Assembly: GCA_019634415.1 (NCBI GenBank)
Contig: JAHQVJ010000174.1
Span: forward strand, 42,870-106,869
Direction: 5' to 3'
DNA length: 64,000 nucleotides
Source: Myxococcales bacterium
GTDB lineage: Bacteria; Myxococcota_A; UBA796; GCA-2862545
Part shown: positions 16,404 to 25,318 of the stretch, one piece after another
Layout of the letters: each line of letters begins with the position of its first letter
Numbering within the stretch: the stretch's first letter is position 1
The notes under the pieces: model-generated
Told to the model about the DNA's origin: nothing
Databases searched by the model: none
What the model saw: only the letters and a program-made list of their open reading frames with translations
Translations under genes and position numbers: made by a program

Positions 16404-18832
16404 TCGCGTGCCTCCTGGGATTCTCCTCGGTGGCCCATGGTGCCGAGGTCGAGATTGCGGTGCAGCGTGGGCAGTTGCACCCGGTGCGCGCCACCGCCGT
16501 GGTGATCGCGGCGTCGGACGAGGGCCGCCCCGTGACGGACGCACCCGAGCTGTACGTGGAGGGTGGGGTGGCCAGCCCGCTTCAGCCACTGCGCGACGGC
16601 GTATGGCGCACGCGGGTCACCTCGGGGGAGAGCACGGTGGTGCTTCGGGTGGGGGAGACCCGCAAGGAGCTGGCTGTGCAGCTCCCTCCAGCCACGGCCC
16701 TCAAGGTCCCGGCCCGCGTCGATGGGTGGACGCTCCAGCAGACCGTGCCCATCCGGATCACGGGTGAGGATCTGCCGGATCCTGGCTCGCTCCAGGTGGT
16801 CTCCAGCGGGGCTCGCCTCGTGGACATCGAGGTCGAAGAGGACGCGCTGGTGCTGCATCTGGATCCTGGGCGGGACCCGCACCCACGCGTGATCCCCGTC
16901 GGGATCCGGGACCGGCGCAGGGTGGAGCTGCCGGCCTGGTCGCTGCTGCGTCTGCGGGCGCGCCCGCGCGTGGACCTCGAGGCGGAGCCCGGGGCGAAGC
17001 TCACCCTGGCCCTCGGAGGTCGGCGCTACGGACCGTTCGAGGCCGACGCCAGAGGCCGGTTCCACCCACGCCTCGAGCAGTATCCGGGCGAGTCGGTGGC
17101 GCGGGCCACCGTGCGTGACGATCTGGGCAACGAGACGGTGGCCGAGGTGCCGCTGCTGACGCCCACCGAGCCCGTCCTCGACGCACTGGTGGAGGGGCAG
17201 TTCCACAAAGAGTCGCCAGCTCCCGTGCTGCACCTGTTCGCAGCGGACGCGGCAGGTCAGCCGAGCTCCGGCGCGCCGACGTGCCGTACTCCCACGGCGG
17301 ATCTGCCCGTGGTGCGGGTGGACCGTCAGCGCTGGTGGGTGCCGGTGCCCGTGTCTGCCACCCCGGAGGACGTCCGGGTGGAGTGCACGCTCGGGGCCAC
17401 CATCCAGACGTCTCGGGTGCGGGTGGCCAACGGCGTGGCCGAGTCGGTGTCCCTGCGCGTGTGGCCCACGGATCTGCGCACGGACTTCCCCGTGGCCGAG
17501 GTGCGCGTGGCCGTGCACGACCCTCGCGGCGAGCAGCTATCTCCCGACGGCCTGTCCGTGCATGCCGCCCGAGGGGAGGTCGCGCTGGATCTCAAGGGCT
17601 CGGTGGCGCGGGGCGAGTACACCGGCACCGAGGCGCTCGAGGCGGGCGAGGACGAGGTCGTGGCCACGTTCGTGGCAGGCCCCGGCGAGGGCCCGGTGGC
17701 AGACCTGCTGCTGGGGTGGGACCGCGTTCCCACCGCAGAGGGTGCGTCCGATCTGCGGCTGCACGCGAAGGCGTTGGACGCGTCTCGTCGGCCACTGGGA
17801 GGCATCCCCGTGGCGCTGAGGGCAGAAGGGGGTGCGGTCCGGTGGACCACCACCGGAGACGACGGATGGGCGTCGAGCAACGTGATCTTCGGTGCGCGGA
17901 CCGGCCCGGTGCCGGTGGAGGCGCGCACCGCTCATCGCTCGGTGCACGGCGTGTTGCTTCCGGGGGAGGCCGCAGGTCCGGGGCCTGGTCGCCCGGATCT
18001 GTCCACGGCGCAGCGGCTGACGCTGAACCCAGGGCGGGTGGTGGGAATCAGTGTGGAGGCGGATCCGCCCGTGCTCCGTGCGGGACCTGGCTCCGTGGCG
18101 TACCTGCTGATTCGGCTGGAGGACCGAGCCGGCCAACCCATCGTGGACGAGGAAGTGGAGATCGAGGTGAGCGAGGGCTCGGTGGGACCCCTGCAGGCGC
18201 GCACGGACGGCACGCTGGTGGCCGAGTTCTCGCCGCTCCCCGCCGAGCGGTCACGCGAGGTGGAGATCACGGCGCGCACGGACGCGCTGCGCAGCACCAC
18301 ACGCCTCACGCTGCAGCCGCGCATCGTGAAGCTGTCGTTGGGGCCTTGGGTAGGCGCACAGACCAACTTCCAGGCCTTCGCAGGGCCCGCGCTGGGCATC
18401 GACATGGACGTTCGCACGCGCGGGCGCGTGTTCGGCGACTCGATGATGTTCCGCATCGGCGTTCAGGGCACCACCTTCACCACCACCGCCGAGACCGAGG
18501 TGGGACCCGATGCCCGACCGCGCTCCACCGTGATCCCTGCGACCTTGGCCGTGTTGTTCCGAGACGACCGGGGTCCATGGTCGGTGTGGTTGGGGGCCGG
18601 CGGCTCGGCAGCCCTGCACCTGTCCCGCCTCAAGTTCGGTGACGACGTCGTCTCTGCGGGGCAGCAGGCGCTTGTCGGGCCCGCCTTTCTCGGTGGGGGC
18701 GCCCGTCGCGCACTGGGGGGAGAGATCTTCGTCACCCTGCGAGCGCATTGGTTCCCCACCTCCAATGATGTAGGCTTGACGGGTAACCTCGGCGGTGTGA
18801 GCGCCGGCTTGGGGTATCGCTTGGTGTACTGA
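16400..18832 (+). CDS. Large Ig-like protein with C-terminal beta-barrel-like domain
   Basis: An 810-residue exported protein. A signal peptide ends near VAHG-AEV (residue about 15). Residues 20-550 are a chain of beta-sandwich-like segments. A clearer invasin/Big-1-type module lies about 545-640 (DRAGQPIVDEEVEIEVSEGS...). The last 170 residues alternate hydrophobic and polar residues and Gly/aromatic turns (LGPWVGAQTNFQAF... to the terminal YRLVY), as in an outer-membrane barrel with a final aromatic. Topology is therefore an outer-membrane anchor with periplasmic or surface arms. The GTG start overlaps the FecR-gene stop. No protease or adhesin active site is seen. Confidence 0.65.
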   Translation: MIACLLGFSSVAHGAEVEIAVQRGQLHPVRATAVVIAASDEGRPVTDAPELYVEGGVASPLQPLRDGVWRTRVTSGESTVVLRVGETRKELAVQLPPATALKVPARVDGWTLQQTVPIRITGEDLPDPGSLQVVSSGARLVDIEVEEDALVLHLDPGRDPHPRVIPVGIRDRRRVELPAWSLLRLRARPRVDLEAEPGAKLTLALGGRRYGPFEADARGRFHPRLEQYPGESVARATVRDDLGNETVAEVPLLTPTEPVLDALVEGQFHKESPAPVLHLFAADAAGQPSSGAPTCRTPTADLPVVRVDRQRWWVPVPVSATPEDVRVECTLGATIQTSRVRVANGVAESVSLRVWPTDLRTDFPVAEVRVAVHDPRGEQLSPDGLSVHAARGEVALDLKGSVARGEYTGTEALEAGEDEVVATFVAGPGEGPVADLLLGWDRVPTAEGASDLRLHAKALDASRRPLGGIPVALRAEGGAVRWTTTGDDGWASSNVIFGARTGPVPVEARTAHRSVHGVLLPGEAAGPGPGRPDLSTAQRLTLNPGRVVGISVEADPPVLRAGPGSVAYLLIRLEDRAGQPIVDEEVEIEVSEGSVGPLQARTDGTLVAEFSPLPAERSREVEITARTDALRSTTRLTLQPRIVKLSLGPWVGAQTNFQAFAGPALGIDMDVRTRGRVFGDSMMFRIGVQGTTFTTTAETEVGPDARPRSTVIPATLAVLFRDDRGPWSVWLGAGGSAALHLSRLKFGDDVVSAGQQALVGPAFLGGGARRALGGEIFVTLRAHWFPTSNDVGLTGNLGGVSAGLGYRLVY

Positions 18833-18848
18833 TGCGGGATCTCGGCAC

Positions 18849-21800
18849 ATGCTGACGGCGATGGCCTGGCTGATGGGCTGCACGCCACTGTCGCTTCCCG
18901 ATCCCGAGATCGAGGGGGTCTCCCCGGCGTTCGCCTTCAACGGGCGCGAGCGCGAGATCTCCATCGAAGGAACCCGCTTCTACCCGGAGATCCGGGTGCC
19001 GGCCACGGGTGTGGCCAGAGTCGACAAGGCCTACGAGGGGTGGCTGACGGGCCCGGGAGGGCGCGTGCCCTTCTCCAGCATCAGCCTCGTCGACGACCGC
19101 GAGCTGTCGGCCACCGTACCGCTGGGCGTAGAGCCTGGTGACTACACCGTCACAGTGGTCGGGCCCGGTGGCGGCAGGGATACCTTCGAGGGGCCCTTCG
19201 TGGTCACCGACGAGCCCGTCAACCGCCTGCGGATGAGCACGGAGCAGCTCGCTCCCTACCGTGCTGGGGAGGCCCTGAAGCTGTCGGTGAGCGTGCTGGA
19301 CCTCGCCGGGGAGATCGTGCAGGCACCCGTCGAGGTCGAGTTGGTGGCCCAGATGAAGGGCAGCGGCGCGAGCGTGGACGTGACGGGGGTTCAATCCACC
19401 CTCGTGGAGTGGGCGGCCACCGAGACCGGTGCGACGGGCGTTCTGCGGGATGGAGTGGGGGAGTTCACCTTTCTCACGCAGCAGACGGGGACCATGGAGG
19501 TCACGGTCAGTGGGCCCCTGCTCGACCGCGTTCCTCCGGTGGCGGAGCTGTACGATTTCTCCAACTCCCTGGACCTGGAGGTTCGCTTCGAGCTTCCCAA
19601 GAAGTACGACGACATCTTCGTCGCGGGGCGTGCCTTCAGCGTGTTCGCCGAGCTGGTGGACGCGTTCGGAAATCCGGTGGGAAATCGGCAGACCCTGCCC
19701 CTGTTCTTCAAGGCGGAACAAAGCCAGAACCTCGACTTCCTCCGCGAGGTGACCCTCGAGGGGCCCACGTACTTCGACGTCGTGCTGACGCAGGCGTCCG
19801 AGGTCGCGTGGCTGCAGTTCGGCACGGCCGACGATGCTTCGCGCTCGGCGATTCTCGAGGTGGTGCCCGCCGAGGCGGCCACGGTGGAGCTCGAGCCCTT
19901 CACCCCGGCGCCCGACTTCGATGGGGTCGTGCGAGTGAAGGCAGGCCAGGACGTCACCCTGACGGCGCGGTTCAACGACGCCTTCGGCAACCGCACCCAG
20001 ATGTTCGAGGAGACCACCTTGGCTCCCGACTCCCTCGCGGGTTCGGGCTGTAGCCGCGCCACCACCCAGCGCGACTGTCAGGTGGTGTTCACCCGGGCCG
20101 ATCCGAACCCGGTGGTGATCACCGCCTCCTCCCCCAACGGTGTGAGCGGCAGCTACGCCCCTGGGTACGTGGTGTCTCCCGGAGATCCGTACGGGCTGAG
20201 GGTGGACGTCGCCGCTCCGCCCACCTCGGGCGTTCCGTTTCGGGTCGAGGTCACCATCGTCGACGAGTGGGACAACGTGGTCGATGCCCGCGCCACCAAG
20301 CCGGTGGTGGTGGTGGCAGACACCGATCAGAACGATGCCACCTGCTTCGATGTCGGCTTCGGTACGGCGGGGGAGGTGTTGTTCGACTGCACCATGACCC
20401 TCGCTCGCCCCGACGCACAGCTCTTTGCGGAGATCCTGGGCTCTGTGGGCGGGCAGTCGGACACCTTCGAGGTGCAGAACGGACCACTCGAAGACGTGGT
20501 CGTCACCCCCACCGCGACCGTGGTGGAGGCGGGTGATCCGACCACCCTCACCCTGCAGGGCTTCGATCAGTTCGGGAACCCCTTCGTCCATCAGACGGAC
20601 CCCGTGGTGAGTCTCGTGGACGACAGTGGCACCTGGTCGGAGCCGACGGCGATGTTCGTCGCAGGCACGAGCACGGTGAACGTGACGGGAGAGTTCACCG
20701 AGGCTGGCGAGACGTCGATCCATGTGTCGCAGCAGGGCGTGCCGAAGGGGTCCTCGCCGCTGATCCTGGTGGAGGCGGGGCCGCCAGCGGACCTCACGGC
20801 GACGCTGCTCGCGCCCTGGGCCTGGGTGGGCGTGCCCGCCGAGGTGGAGGTTCGCGCCGTAGACGCGTTCGGAAACCATGCCCAGTGGAACGGCACGGCG
20901 ACCCTGTCGTCGGCGACCACCTCTAGCTCCGACGTGGTGGTCGCCATCAACGACGGGCGCGGGATCGGCGTCTACACCTGGGACGAGACCTCCTTCTCCG
21001 AGGTGCTGGACGCCACGGGCAACTCCTGGAGCAGCTCCAGCGACGAGCTGGTGGTGGCCGAGGACTGTGGTGTCGACAACCCCACGGCCCAGCTGCAGTT
21101 TGGTGGCCACGACGACGCCATCGCCTGTCTCGACGACGTGTCGGGGGTTGCCACCGTCACAGCGGATCTCGGTGCGTCCACGGCCAACACCGCGGTGCCC
21201 CTGTACGGCTACGCCGTTTCGGTGAACGGGCGAATGGCGCTGGCCGACACCTCCGCACAGATCGACGTGGATCTACCGGGTGCAGGCGGCTTCGATGTGA
21301 TCGGGCTGGCCTTCGACGATGTGGGCTGTAGTGCCGAGGTCGCCGCCCTCGGCTGGGCGGGACCCGACGACGGCACGCCCGTGGGACCCATCGACGTGGT
21401 GCCCTCGGACACGTCGCTTCCGGTGCAGACCACCGCGCCGAACACGGTGCAGCTGTTGAACGTGGTGGACTGCTCGCGTGATCCGGCCTCCTCCGAAGAG
21501 GTCCGGGTGCGCTCGACCGTGGGCAGCCTCGCGGGGCCGGTGGCCACCGGCAGTGGGCTCGCCGTGACCCTCGACACCGGTGGGGACGGGCAGGTCGACC
21601 TCACGACGGGAGGAGGGATCTCCAACGGATCGGTGGACGTCGTGGCGTGGGTGCCGTCTGGCGCCGCGGGCGGTACGGCCTCGCTGGATCTCACAGGCGA
21701 CAACGTGCTGCCCGTCGTGGTGTCACAGGATCCCGTGGGCAGCACGGCCATGGCGGTGTCCCAGATCCGGATCCTGTTCTCCGAGCCCATGGATCCTGGG

Positions 21801-22385
21801 CAGATCGGCCCTTCCGACTTCACGCTGTCGGGGCCGGGCGCCTCCGTGGTGCAGTCCGTCACGCTGGATGGGAACCGGACCCTCGCAGTGCTCGATCTCG
21901 ACGCACCTGCGGATGCCAGCCTGGGCGCCTGGACGCTGACCATCGCCGATGACGTGCGCGACCCCGCCGGGAACCGGCTGAGCGGGGACTGGTCGGGAGC
22001 GCGCGCAGACTACGTGGGCACCTTCGGCGCCGCAGCCGCGGTGGACGCTGCGAGCTGTCCGTCGGTGACGCCCGCACGCTTCCGACCCGATGGCGACGAC
22101 GGAGCAGGAGAGGAGGCCGACGCGGTGGAGGTGGTGGTGGAGAGCCTCACGGCTCCCGATCTCTGGGTCGTGGACGTGCTGGATTCCTCGGGCACACGGG
22201 TGCGGCACGAACGCCTGGTGCCCGTCGGTTCGGCCGACACGATCACGTGGGACGGGCGTGCTGCCAACGGCATCATCGTGCCGAACGGCACCTACACGAT
22301 TCGCATTCGCCCCGACGACGGGTTCGGCAACCGGGCCACGGGCTGCGACGAGGTCGTGGTGGTCGACAACGCTGCAGCGCCCTGA
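18849..22385 (+). CDS. Giant Ig-like repeat lipoprotein, 1178 residues
   Basis: A very large surface lipoprotein candidate. The N-terminus MLTAMAWLMGC gives a short signal peptide and lipobox (Cys11), though with no Lys/Arg. Domains seen: an IPT/TIG-like module (about 20-120); a long series of Ig-like/filamin-like modules, several with the recurrent phrase DAFGN or DQFGNPF (about 270, 380, 575, 675); a Big_5-like module (about 955-1060, with ILFSEPMDPGQIGPSDF); and a C-terminal FlgD-Ig-like module (about 1085-1170, WDGRAANGIIVPNGTYTIRI). It starts 16 bases after the barrel-protein gene, as the last gene of the operon. It could extend from the cell as a filament or adhesin; that role is inference. 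Confidence 0.7.
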   Translation: MLTAMAWLMGCTPLSLPDPEIEGVSPAFAFNGREREISIEGTRFYPEIRVPATGVARVDKAYEGWLTGPGGRVPFSSISLVDDRELSATVPLGVEPGDYTVTVVGPGGGRDTFEGPFVVTDEPVNRLRMSTEQLAPYRAGEALKLSVSVLDLAGEIVQAPVEVELVAQMKGSGASVDVTGVQSTLVEWAATETGATGVLRDGVGEFTFLTQQTGTMEVTVSGPLLDRVPPVAELYDFSNSLDLEVRFELPKKYDDIFVAGRAFSVFAELVDAFGNPVGNRQTLPLFFKAEQSQNLDFLREVTLEGPTYFDVVLTQASEVAWLQFGTADDASRSAILEVVPAEAATVELEPFTPAPDFDGVVRVKAGQDVTLTARFNDAFGNRTQMFEETTLAPDSLAGSGCSRATTQRDCQVVFTRADPNPVVITASSPNGVSGSYAPGYVVSPGDPYGLRVDVAAPPTSGVPFRVEVTIVDEWDNVVDARATKPVVVVADTDQNDATCFDVGFGTAGEVLFDCTMTLARPDAQLFAEILGSVGGQSDTFEVQNGPLEDVVVTPTATVVEAGDPTTLTLQGFDQFGNPFVHQTDPVVSLVDDSGTWSEPTAMFVAGTSTVNVTGEFTEAGETSIHVSQQGVPKGSSPLILVEAGPPADLTATLLAPWAWVGVPAEVEVRAVDAFGNHAQWNGTATLSSATTSSSDVVVAINDGRGIGVYTWDETSFSEVLDATGNSWSSSSDELVVAEDCGVDNPTAQLQFGGHDDAIACLDDVSGVATVTADLGASTANTAVPLYGYAVSVNGRMALADTSAQIDVDLPGAGGFDVIGLAFDDVGCSAEVAALGWAGPDDGTPVGPIDVVPSDTSLPVQTTAPNTVQLLNVVDCSRDPASSEEVRVRSTVGSLAGPVATGSGLAVTLDTGGDGQVDLTTGGGISNGSVDVVAWVPSGAAGGTASLDLTGDNVLPVVVSQDPVGSTAMAVSQIRILFSEPMDPGQIGPSDFTLSGPGASVVQSVTLDGNRTLAVLDLDAPADASLGAWTLTIADDVRDPAGNRLSGDWSGARADYVGTFGAAAAVDAASCPSVTPARFRPDGDDGAGEEADAVEVVVESLTAPDLWVVDVLDSSGTRVRHERLVPVGSADTITWDGRAANGIIVPNGTYTIRIRPDDGFGNRATGCDEVVVVDNAAAP

Positions 22386-22395
22386 CGAGCACGCT

Positions 22396-22429
22396 GCAGG
22401 CCGCGCCAGCCGCTGGTCAGGTGGCCTGC
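22396..22429. terminator. Hairpin at a convergent gene end (candidate bidirectional terminator)
   Basis: GCAGGCC (22396-22402) pairs with GGCCTGC (22423-22429), with an inner CCAG/CTGG stem (22406-22409 and 22413-22416). It spans the short gap between the giant lipoprotein and the opposing M50 protease gene. There is no T-tract, which is common in GC-rich genomes. Confidence 0.4.
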
Positions 22430-23064
22430 TGGTAGAGGCGATAGCTCTCGAAGGCGGCGAAGGCGCCGATGAACGTGAGGAACATGCCGTACCCGGTGTA
22501 GCCGAGGACGGCGACGCCGATGCCGCACACGATGCCCACCATCCCGGTGGTGCGCATGGCGTCCCGCTGCCGGCGCATGGTGAGCGTGAGGCCCGCCAGT
22601 AGTGCGTTGCCACCGTCCAAGGGCAGCATGGGGATCAGGTTGATCAGGCTCCATCCGATGTTGACCCACAGCAGCTGGGTGACCAGCGTGCGGCTCCACA
22701 GCTCCGTGGGGGGCCACGTGGTGCTCACCCACCAGACCAGCAGGCCGAGCAGCAGGCCTGCAGCGGGGCCGGCCAGGCTGATCGCGAGCTGCTTCTTGGG
22801 GGTGGTCCGGGAGTGGGTGACGTGGCCACCGAGCCCGTGCAGCTCGATGTGGCCGACCTTCAGTCGGTAGTACTGGGCGACCAACGCATGGCCCAGCTCG
22901 TGCACGATGATCGAGATGAAGACGACGATGGGCCACGACACGATCGAGGCGAGGGGAGCTTGGTCTCCGAGCTGGATCAGGAGGTAGATCCCCAACAGCA
23001 GCAAGAAGGTCGCCTGTACGTTGACGCGAAAGCCGAGCAGCTTGAAGGACCACGACTGATCCAT
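22417..23064 (-). CDS. M50-family (site-2 type) membrane metalloprotease
   Basis: A 215-residue polytopic membrane protein. The zinc motif HELGH (residues 55-59) lies in the second hydrophobic segment, and the third ligand motif NLIPMLPLDGG (Asp150) follows about 90 residues later, as in compact SpoIVFB/site-2-like proteases. About five hydrophobic segments are visible and no CBS or PDZ domain. Such enzymes cut transmembrane regulators. AGGAG lies eight bases before the ATG. The upstream minus-strand gene ends 34 bases before it, so the two may be co-transcribed. The substrate is unknown. Confidence 0.85.
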   Translation of the reverse strand: MDQSWSFKLLGFRVNVQATFLLLLGIYLLIQLGDQAPLASIVSWPIVVFISIIVHELGHALVAQYYRLKVGHIELHGLGGHVTHSRTTPKKQLAISLAGPAAGLLLGLLVWWVSTTWPPTELWSRTLVTQLLWVNIGWSLINLIPMLPLDGGNALLAGLTLTMRRQRDAMRTTGMVGIVCGIGVAVLGYTGYGMFLTFIGAFAAFESYRLYQQAT

Positions 23065-23098
23065 GAGGACACTCCTGCCAATGTCGGCGTGTCGATCC

Positions 23099-23596
23099 CT
23101 AACCTCTGCTCAGCACCATGCGAACCGGCCCCAGCGCCTGCTGCACCTCTGCCAGGGCCTCGGGAGTGGGGGAGGTCGCACCCGCATCGGCGGCCACCAG
23201 TGCCAGCGAGCCGATCGCAAAGGCAGGTCGGCCGTCTGCGGCCTCCAGAGGATGATCCTGCCCGCAGGCGCTGCAGGCGAACTGCCTGGGACCTCCGGAG
23301 CGCCATTCGGACAGCGCTCGCGCGAAGTCCGCCGTGACGACGTCACCTCGATCCGGACACCGCACCCGGAATCCACCCTGTCGATTGGCGTACAGCGTGG
23401 GTGCATCGGGTAGGTCGAGGCGCAGCCGAGCGAAGCCTTCGGGCATCCAGCGCCCCGCGTGCGGCCCGGGGCCGCCGTCGTTCGTGAGGATGCCGCGGGC
23501 CTCGAGCTGCTGCAGATATGCCTGCGCAGATCGGCGTGGTGCGGCATCGGGGTCCGTCGGCACCAGGTACACGTCGAGGCGATGGGAAGGACGCAT
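23099..23596 (-). CDS. Small zinc-ribbon-like protein of unknown function
   Basis: A 165-residue soluble protein. The middle part has VRCPDRG and, 28 residues further, ACSACGQDHPLE, resembling a zinc ribbon in which one of four Cys has been lost. The N-terminal 50 residues (DVYLVPTDPDAAPRRSAQAY...) look like a small alpha/beta domain. The start is uncertain: the ATG at 23596 and the ATG at 23620 both lack a clear ribosome-binding site. It is probably co-transcribed with the M50 protease gene and divergent, with a gap of only 26 bases, from a TonB-like gene. Confidence 0.6.
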   Translation of the reverse strand: MRPSHRLDVYLVPTDPDAAPRRSAQAYLQQLEARGILTNDGGPGPHAGRWMPEGFARLRLDLPDAPTLYANRQGGFRVRCPDRGDVVTADFARALSEWRSGGPRQFACSACGQDHPLEAADGRPAFAIGSLALVAADAGATSPTPEALAEVQQALGPVRMVLSRG

Positions 23597-23622
23597 GGGC
23601 TTTGGCGATAACCTGAGCATGC

Positions 23623-25224
23623 ATGGGTGCAGCTCGTCGCGAACGACATCAACGACAGGCCCGGTCGCTCTCGCGCCGGATCGCACGTCGGGAGCGACCG
23701 CGGCTGGTGGCGTGGCGGTGGCCCCTCCTGGGATCGGTGTGGTGCCACGTGGCGCTGCTGCTCCTGTGGATCGCCACGGACGTCCGACCCGAACGCAGCG
23801 AGATCTCGGCTCCCCTGCAGGTGTCTCGCGTGACCTCGACCATCGCGATCGGGCATGGGGTGGCCGGCACCGAGGACCAGCTGGTGGCAGAGCGCAGCGT
23901 GGTGAGCACGGGGGTGGTGGTGTCTCGTCAGGCGGGCTCGACCACCGGGGCCCCCACACAGCCGACGCACACGCCACCGCACGCCGTGCCCCAAAGCCCG
24001 GAGCGTCCCGCCGAGGATCCCGCTGCCGCCGTGGACTACGTGCAGACACAGCCCGAGGACGGGGTGTCCGTGGCCCCCAGCGACACCGTGGCCATCAGCG
24101 CTCGCCACACCACGGCGCCGAGGCCGCAGCGCACACCCGTCACCTCCGAGCGCCGTGGCCCGCTCGTCGATCCATCCAGTGGGACCGCTGACGCAGGCGG
24201 GCTCCCCACGGTAGCGAGGCGAGAGGGCAGCGATCGCGCGCGCGCGGGGAACCGCCCCACGGTGCCCAGCGAGCCCGTGCCGATCACGGTGGGAGCGGGA
24301 CGCGGCGGAGCGGCGGGCGCGGGCACCGCCGCTGGAGCGCCTGGTGCGGCAGGAACGCAGCGGGCCGGGGGGGCGGTGGCTCGGGCGGCATCGGGGAGCA
24401 GCGCGGGAGCGACGGGTCGGCCGGGTGGAGCAGGGCAGGTACAGCCGCAGCTGCGACCTGCACCCACCGGTGCCCATCCCATGCCCGACGCCCCCGGCTG
24501 GTGGCACCCTCTGGCCACACGGGTGGAGCCCGCTCGCGTGCGTGCTCGCGCCGCCTCTGCGACGGCGTCCGCGCCTGCCTACACCCAAGGTGACGGGCGC
24601 TCGACGGTGGAGCGGCCCGGAGTTCGTGCCGACCATGGAGGGGCGGGGCGCGCATCCGACGACGAGGCCCTGCCCGAGGAGGCCGTCAGTGTGGTCGGGA
24701 CCGCCGGGCGCGTGGCGTCACCAGGAACGGCCGATCCCGTGGAGGAGCTGCGGGCCGATCTCGGCTTCGGAGCGCTGGACCGCGATCAGCTGCAGCCACG
24801 ACCTGCTTGGGCGGGCCGGCTCGGTGCCGAGGGCCAAGCCGACAGCTCCCCCGACTCCGTGGCCGACGTGCCGATCCGCTGGGAAGCGGCCGTGGCAGCC
24901 GTGGGGACCCCACTGGGGGCTTGGGTGGAGCGAGCCGACGCGCTCATCGCACGGAAGTGGATGGGGCGGGATCTCGATCCCCACGACCGAGCGCGCGGCA
25001 TCCAAGGGCAGGTGACCGTCCAGCTCGCCATCGCGCCGAACGGGCGCGTCACCGAGGTCCGCGTGACCCAGTCCAGCGGCAACGACACGCTGGATCGGAT
25101 GGCGCTCGGCTCCATTCCTGCACGACTTCCTCGTCTTCCGCGCGAACATGCCGGCGGAACACTGCAGCATCGCGTCACGCTTCGATATCGAAATCCACTG
25201 GTCGCCCCAGGCCGCGAAGAATGA
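23623..25224 (+). CDS. TonB-like protein with long Gly/Ala/Pro-rich linker
   Basis: A 533-residue protein. A basic N-terminus is followed by one transmembrane helix (about residues 34-50), a long low-complexity periplasmic linker rich in Gly, Ala, Arg and Pro (about 70-400), and a TonB C-terminal domain (about 435-525: IQGQVTVQLAIAPNGRVTEV, then SGNDTLDRMAL). TonB proteins transmit proton-motive-force energy from ExbB/ExbD to outer-membrane receptors; none of those partners lies in this window. The linker is much longer than that of E. coli TonB. No clear ribosome-binding site precedes the ATG, so the true start may be slightly downstream. Confidence 0.75.
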   Translation: MGAARRERHQRQARSLSRRIARRERPRLVAWRWPLLGSVWCHVALLLLWIATDVRPERSEISAPLQVSRVTSTIAIGHGVAGTEDQLVAERSVVSTGVVVSRQAGSTTGAPTQPTHTPPHAVPQSPERPAEDPAAAVDYVQTQPEDGVSVAPSDTVAISARHTTAPRPQRTPVTSERRGPLVDPSSGTADAGGLPTVARREGSDRARAGNRPTVPSEPVPITVGAGRGGAAGAGTAAGAPGAAGTQRAGGAVARAASGSSAGATGRPGGAGQVQPQLRPAPTGAHPMPDAPGWWHPLATRVEPARVRARAASATASAPAYTQGDGRSTVERPGVRADHGGAGRASDDEALPEEAVSVVGTAGRVASPGTADPVEELRADLGFGALDRDQLQPRPAWAGRLGAEGQADSSPDSVADVPIRWEAAVAAVGTPLGAWVERADALIARKWMGRDLDPHDRARGIQGQVTVQLAIAPNGRVTEVRVTQSSGNDTLDRMALGSIPARLPRLPREHAGGTLQHRVTLRYRNPLVAPGREE

Positions 25225-25259
25225 GCTGGCACAGGGGCATTGTCGGTAGGCGAACAGAA

Positions 25260-25272
25260 CCGTACTGTACGG
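25260..25272. promoter_or_regulatory. 13-base palindrome between two TonB-like genes
   Basis: CCGTAC-T-GTACGG is a perfect palindrome about in the middle of the 94-base gap between the two TonB-like genes and 46 bases before the second start codon. It suits a dimeric regulator site; no known operator is recognised. Confidence 0.3.
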
Positions 25273-25318
25273 ACTGGGGGAGGGCCGACTGAGGCGACGC
25301 GGACCAGGCGGAATCGGC

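Noticed and set aside
18732..21110. Minus-strand open frame of 792 codons inside the giant lipoprotein gene
   Set aside because: Low-information His/Gly/Arg-rich translation, no start context, and fully opposed to a frame with signal peptide and Ig-like domains.
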